DNA from: Pseudomonadota bacterium
GTDB taxonomy: Bacteria > Pseudomonadota > Alphaproteobacteria > Rhodobacterales > Rhodobacteraceae
DNA: 9,425 bases
Direction: 5' to 3'
Assembly: GCA_021813645.1 (NCBI GenBank)
Contig: JAKAJW010000047.1
Location: 1 to 9,425 of the forward strand
Shown: positions 7,587 through 9,425 of the stretch, in pieces
Numbering within the stretch: the stretch's first letter is position 1
Layout of the letters: each line of letters starts with the position of its first letter
Program-made: the position numbers and the translations under genes
Notes under the pieces: model-generated
What the model saw: the letters and a program-made list of their open reading frames with translations, nothing else
The model's database searches: none
What the model was told of the DNA's origin: nothing

Positions 7587-7865
7587 ATGATCCGCATTTT
7601 GACCCTCACCACGGCTGCTGCACTGATGGCGGGCCCGGCTCTCGCCGCGTCCAACATGTGCTCGAAGGCTCCGGCCTCGAAATGGCAGCCGAAGGCGAAG
7701 TTGGAAGCGCAATTGAAGGCCGAGGGGCTCAAGGTCCGCCGCGTCAAGACCGAGGGCGGCTGCTACGAGGTCTACGCGATCGACAAGGCCGGCAAGAAGG
7801 TGAACGTGGCCTTCAACGCCGAAACGCTTGCCAAGGTTGCCAATGCCGAAGCTGGCGAAAACTGA
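7587..7865 (+). CDS. Secreted PepSY-domain-type small protein
   Basis: 92 residues. Residues 1-20 are a Sec signal peptide (MIRILTLTTA, hydrophobic core, then ALA-AS), so the mature 72-residue protein should be periplasmic. The mature part looks like a single PepSY-type fold: an amphipathic helix (WQPKAKLEAQLKAEGLKV) followed by strands (RRVKTEGGCYEVYAID, GKKVNVAF). Two cysteines remain after cleavage, C25 near the new N-terminus and C59 in GGCYEVY, and could form a disulfide. There is no CxxCH, so it is not a c-type cytochrome. AAGGAG lies 6 nt before the ATG. The next gene, a b-type cytochrome, begins 4 nt after its stop, so the two are almost certainly co-expressed. A role in modulating or docking to that cytochrome is inference; the PepSY call rests on pattern only. 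Confidence 0.82.
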   Translation: MIRILTLTTAAALMAGPALAASNMCSKAPASKWQPKAKLEAQLKAEGLKVRRVKTEGGCYEVYAIDKAGKKVNVAFNAETLAKVANAEAGEN

Positions 7866-7869
7866 GGCC

Positions 7870-8433
7870 ATGACGGCCGAGTCCCAGACGCGCCCAGTCC
7901 TGGCGCGCGTCTGGGACCCTTTCGTCCGGCTGTTCCACTGGTCGCTGGTGACGAGCTTCGCCGTCGCCTGGCTAACCCATGAGGGCGATCTCGGCTGGGT
8001 TCACCAATGGGCCGGCTATTGCGCCGGCGCTCTGGTGCTGATGCGGCTGCTCTGGGGTGTCGTCGGCACCCGCTATGCTCGGTTTTCCCAGTTCGTCCGC
8101 CACCCGTCGCGGGTGATCGGATACCTCAGGGACATCGCCACCGGCCGCGAGGCGCGCTACATCGGCCACAATCCGGCTGGCGGTGCGATGGTGGTGGCGC
8201 TGATGCTGGGCATGCTGGCCACCGCGGTCACCGGCTGGCTGATGACAACCGACCGCTACTACGGCATCGACTGGGTGCAAGAGCTGCATTCGCTCTGCGC
8301 GCACGGGCTCCTGATCTTGGTGTTCATGCACCTTGGCGGGGTGGCGCTGGCCAGCCGGCGGCATGGCGAAAACCTGGTTCTCGCCATGGTGACAGGAAGA
8401 AAGCGCCAGCCGGGAGCGCAGGACGTCGACTGA
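7870..8433 (+). CDS. Cytochrome b561-like / Ni-Fe hydrogenase cytochrome b-type membrane protein
   Basis: 187 residues, an inner-membrane di-heme b-type electron carrier of the four-helix cytochrome b/b6 type. The opening RVWDPFVRLFHWSL is the family signature. Membrane helices are about 21-36, 45-65, 105-123 and 140-161. Candidate heme-ligand histidines are H23 (FHW), H45 (VHQWAGY), H140 (ELHS) and H154 (FMHLGG); H145 is an alternative. The loop HNPAGGAMVV (100-109) before helix 3 is also typical. It probably passes electrons between the quinone pool and a periplasmic partner. The start is uncertain: ATG 7870 gives a family-like N-terminus but has GAGG only 2 nt away; ATG 7843 overlaps the PepSY gene, has AAGG at better spacing and would add 9 residues. 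No hydrogenase or c-type cytochrome gene is nearby, so its redox partner is unknown. Confidence 0.9.
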   Translation: MTAESQTRPVLARVWDPFVRLFHWSLVTSFAVAWLTHEGDLGWVHQWAGYCAGALVLMRLLWGVVGTRYARFSQFVRHPSRVIGYLRDIATGREARYIGHNPAGGAMVVALMLGMLATAVTGWLMTTDRYYGIDWVQELHSLCAHGLLILVFMHLGGVALASRRHGENLVLAMVTGRKRQPGAQDVD

Positions 8434-8438
8434 GGCAA

Positions 8439-8452
8439 GCCCCGGACGGGGC
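8439..8452 (+). terminator. Possible terminator hairpin after the cytochrome b gene
   Basis: A 5-bp GC stem GCCCC / GGGGC with loop GGAC starts 5 nt after the stop codon. It is not followed by a T-run (GAGAAAAC follows). Position supports it; sequence only weakly. Confidence 0.3.
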
Positions 8453-8473
8453 GAGAAAACACTGGACATCGCC

Positions 8474-8493
8474 GCTTGGTTCGCTACCCAAGC
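8474..8493 (+). promoter_or_regulatory. Inverted repeat upstream of the HisD-family gene
   Basis: Perfect 6-bp inverted repeat GCTTGG-N8-CCAAGC whose right arm ends 27 nt before the ATG at 8521. The spacing and location fit an operator for a dimeric regulator, or a leader hairpin. No regulator gene is visible in the window. Confidence 0.3.
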
Positions 8494-8520
8494 CGCAGTG
8501 CAGCAAACGAGCGGGCAGAG

Positions 8521-9425
8521 ATGACCGAAACCTTCCTGAAGCGCAGCCTGCCCGCAGGCGGCGACGCCGCCGAGAGCCCCACAGAATCCGTGCGCGATAT
8601 CGCCGCCCGCCTGCTCGCAGAGATCGAGGCGGGCGGCGAGGCCGCCGCCCTAGCCCATGCCCGCAAGCTCGACCGCTGGGAGGGCGATATCGTCGTACCC
8701 GAAGCGGCGATCGACGCCGCCTGCGCCCGCGTGCCCGCCGAGTTGAAAGAGGCGATCGACTGGGCGCATGAAAACATCACCCGCTTCGCCGAGGCGCAAC
8801 GCGCCACGCTGACCGAGATGGAGGTGGAACTGCGCCCCGGCCTGATCGCCGGCCAGCGCCTGCTGCCGATCGCCGCGGCCGGCGCCTATGTGCCCGGCGG
8901 GCGCTACAGCCATATCGCCTCGGCCCTGATGACCGTAACCACGGCGCGGGTGGCCGGCGTGCCGAATATCTCCGCCGTTTCGCCGCCCCGCTCCGACGCG
9001 CCGGCCGGGGTGCCCGATGCGATCCTCTACACGCTGAGGCTGTGCGGCGCGCAACGCATCCTGGCGATCGGCGGCATCCAGGGCGTCGCCGCCCTGGCCT
9101 TCGGCCTGTTCGGCCTGCCGAAGGCGGATATCATCGTCGGCCCCGGCAACGACTATGTCACCGAAGCCAAGCGCCAATTGTTCGGCCGCGTCGGCATTGA
9201 CATGCTGGCCGGCCCGACCGACGTGCTAATCCTCGCCGATGCGAGCGCCGATCCGCTGACCGTCGCCGCCGATCTGGTCGGCCAGTGCGAACATGGGCCC
9301 GACACGCCGGTTTGGCTTGTCACCGACGACGCGGCCCTGGCCGAGGCGGTCGCCAAGGCCGCCCCCGCCTGCATCGCGGCGCTGCCCGAGCCGAACCGTT
9401 CCGCGGCGGCGCTCGCCTGGGAGCG
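8521..9425 (+). CDS. Histidinol dehydrogenase family protein (HisD paralogue, HpsN-like), 3' end outside window
   Basis: 301 full codons of a family of about 430. HisD oxidises histidinol to histidine using two NAD+; a paralogue branch including HpsN oxidises sulfopropanediol. The fold is clear: GAYVPGGRYSHIAS (121-134), GGIQGVAALAFG, VGPGNDYVTEAKRQLFG (206-222), AGPTDVLILAD (230-240), and zinc ligands expected at Q255 and H258 in QCEHGPDTP. Several positions fit the paralogue branch better than biosynthetic HisD: GGRYSHIAS where HisD usually has a GGTAxYPSS-like segment, AGPTD for AGPSE, and EHGPDTP for EHDP-type sequences. The N-terminus (LKRSLPAG) also fits this branch. The catalytic Glu-His pair and remaining zinc ligands lie past the window. 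Automated pipelines would probably name it hisD. No other his gene is seen nearby. The ribosome binding site is weak (GGGCAGAG directly before the ATG). Confidence 0.88.
   Translation, partial: MTETFLKRSLPAGGDAAESPTESVRDIAARLLAEIEAGGEAAALAHARKLDRWEGDIVVPEAAIDAACARVPAELKEAIDWAHENITRFAEAQRATLTEMEVELRPGLIAGQRLLPIAAAGAYVPGGRYSHIASALMTVTTARVAGVPNISAVSPPRSDAPAGVPDAILYTLRLCGAQRILAIGGIQGVAALAFGLFGLPKADIIVGPGNDYVTEAKRQLFGRVGIDMLAGPTDVLILADASADPLTVAADLVGQCEHGPDTPVWLVTDDAALAEAVAKAAPACIAALPEPNRSAAALAWE

Noticed and set aside
7392..7871. 160-codon N-terminal extension of the CoA-transferase
   Set aside because: The extension is antisense to the PepSY gene and crosses its promoter region. The GGGAGG ribosome site and family-like N-terminus set the start at 7391.

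Overview
This window is compact, very GC-rich chromosomal DNA in which nearly every third codon position is G or C. The proteins and the gene order (secG upstream of pyrG, and purA followed by a DUF2842 gene) point to an alphaproteobacterium, most likely Rhodobacterales (Rhodobacter/Rhodovulum/Paracoccus relatives). This assignment is inference from gene content; no rRNA or other marker is present. No mobile element, CRISPR array, tRNA, rRNA or phage gene was seen. It reads as core chromosome.

Layout. 1-975 (+): 3' part of an iron-sulfur L-serine ammonia-lyase. 1121-1717 (+): an alphaproteobacterial-type hypothetical protein of unknown function. 1776-3419 (-): pyrG, CTP synthase, converging on the hypothetical gene across a 58-bp hairpin-rich gap. 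3634-4062 (-): secG, upstream of pyrG on the same strand and preceded by a good sigma70-like promoter. 4250-5542 (+): purA, divergent from secG. 5547-5828 (+): a DUF2842 membrane protein 4 nt behind purA. 5829-6056: a non-coding gap with an 11-bp tandem repeat array. 6057-7391 (-): an acetyl-CoA hydrolase/transferase-family CoA-transferase. 7587-7865 (+): a secreted PepSY-type protein, divergent from the CoA-transferase. 7870-8433 (+): a four-helix b-type cytochrome, 4 nt behind the PepSY gene. 8521-end (+): the 5' two thirds of a histidinol-dehydrogenase-family gene whose motifs resemble the sulfopropanediol dehydrogenase (HpsN) branch more than biosynthetic HisD.

Functionally this is mostly housekeeping: nucleotide synthesis (pyrG, purA), protein export (secG) and amino-acid or acyl-CoA metabolism (serine deaminase, CoA-transferase). 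The more accessory content is at the right end: the PepSY/cytochrome b pair, probably a small membrane electron-transfer unit, and the HisD paralogue. No gap exceeds 300 bp. The largest are 5830-6056, 3420-3633, 7392-7586 and 4063-4249, and each is described below. I did not find convincing evidence of an undescribed multi-gene system. The best leads are the 11-bp repeat array, the PepSY/cytochrome b pair and the identity of the HisD paralogue.
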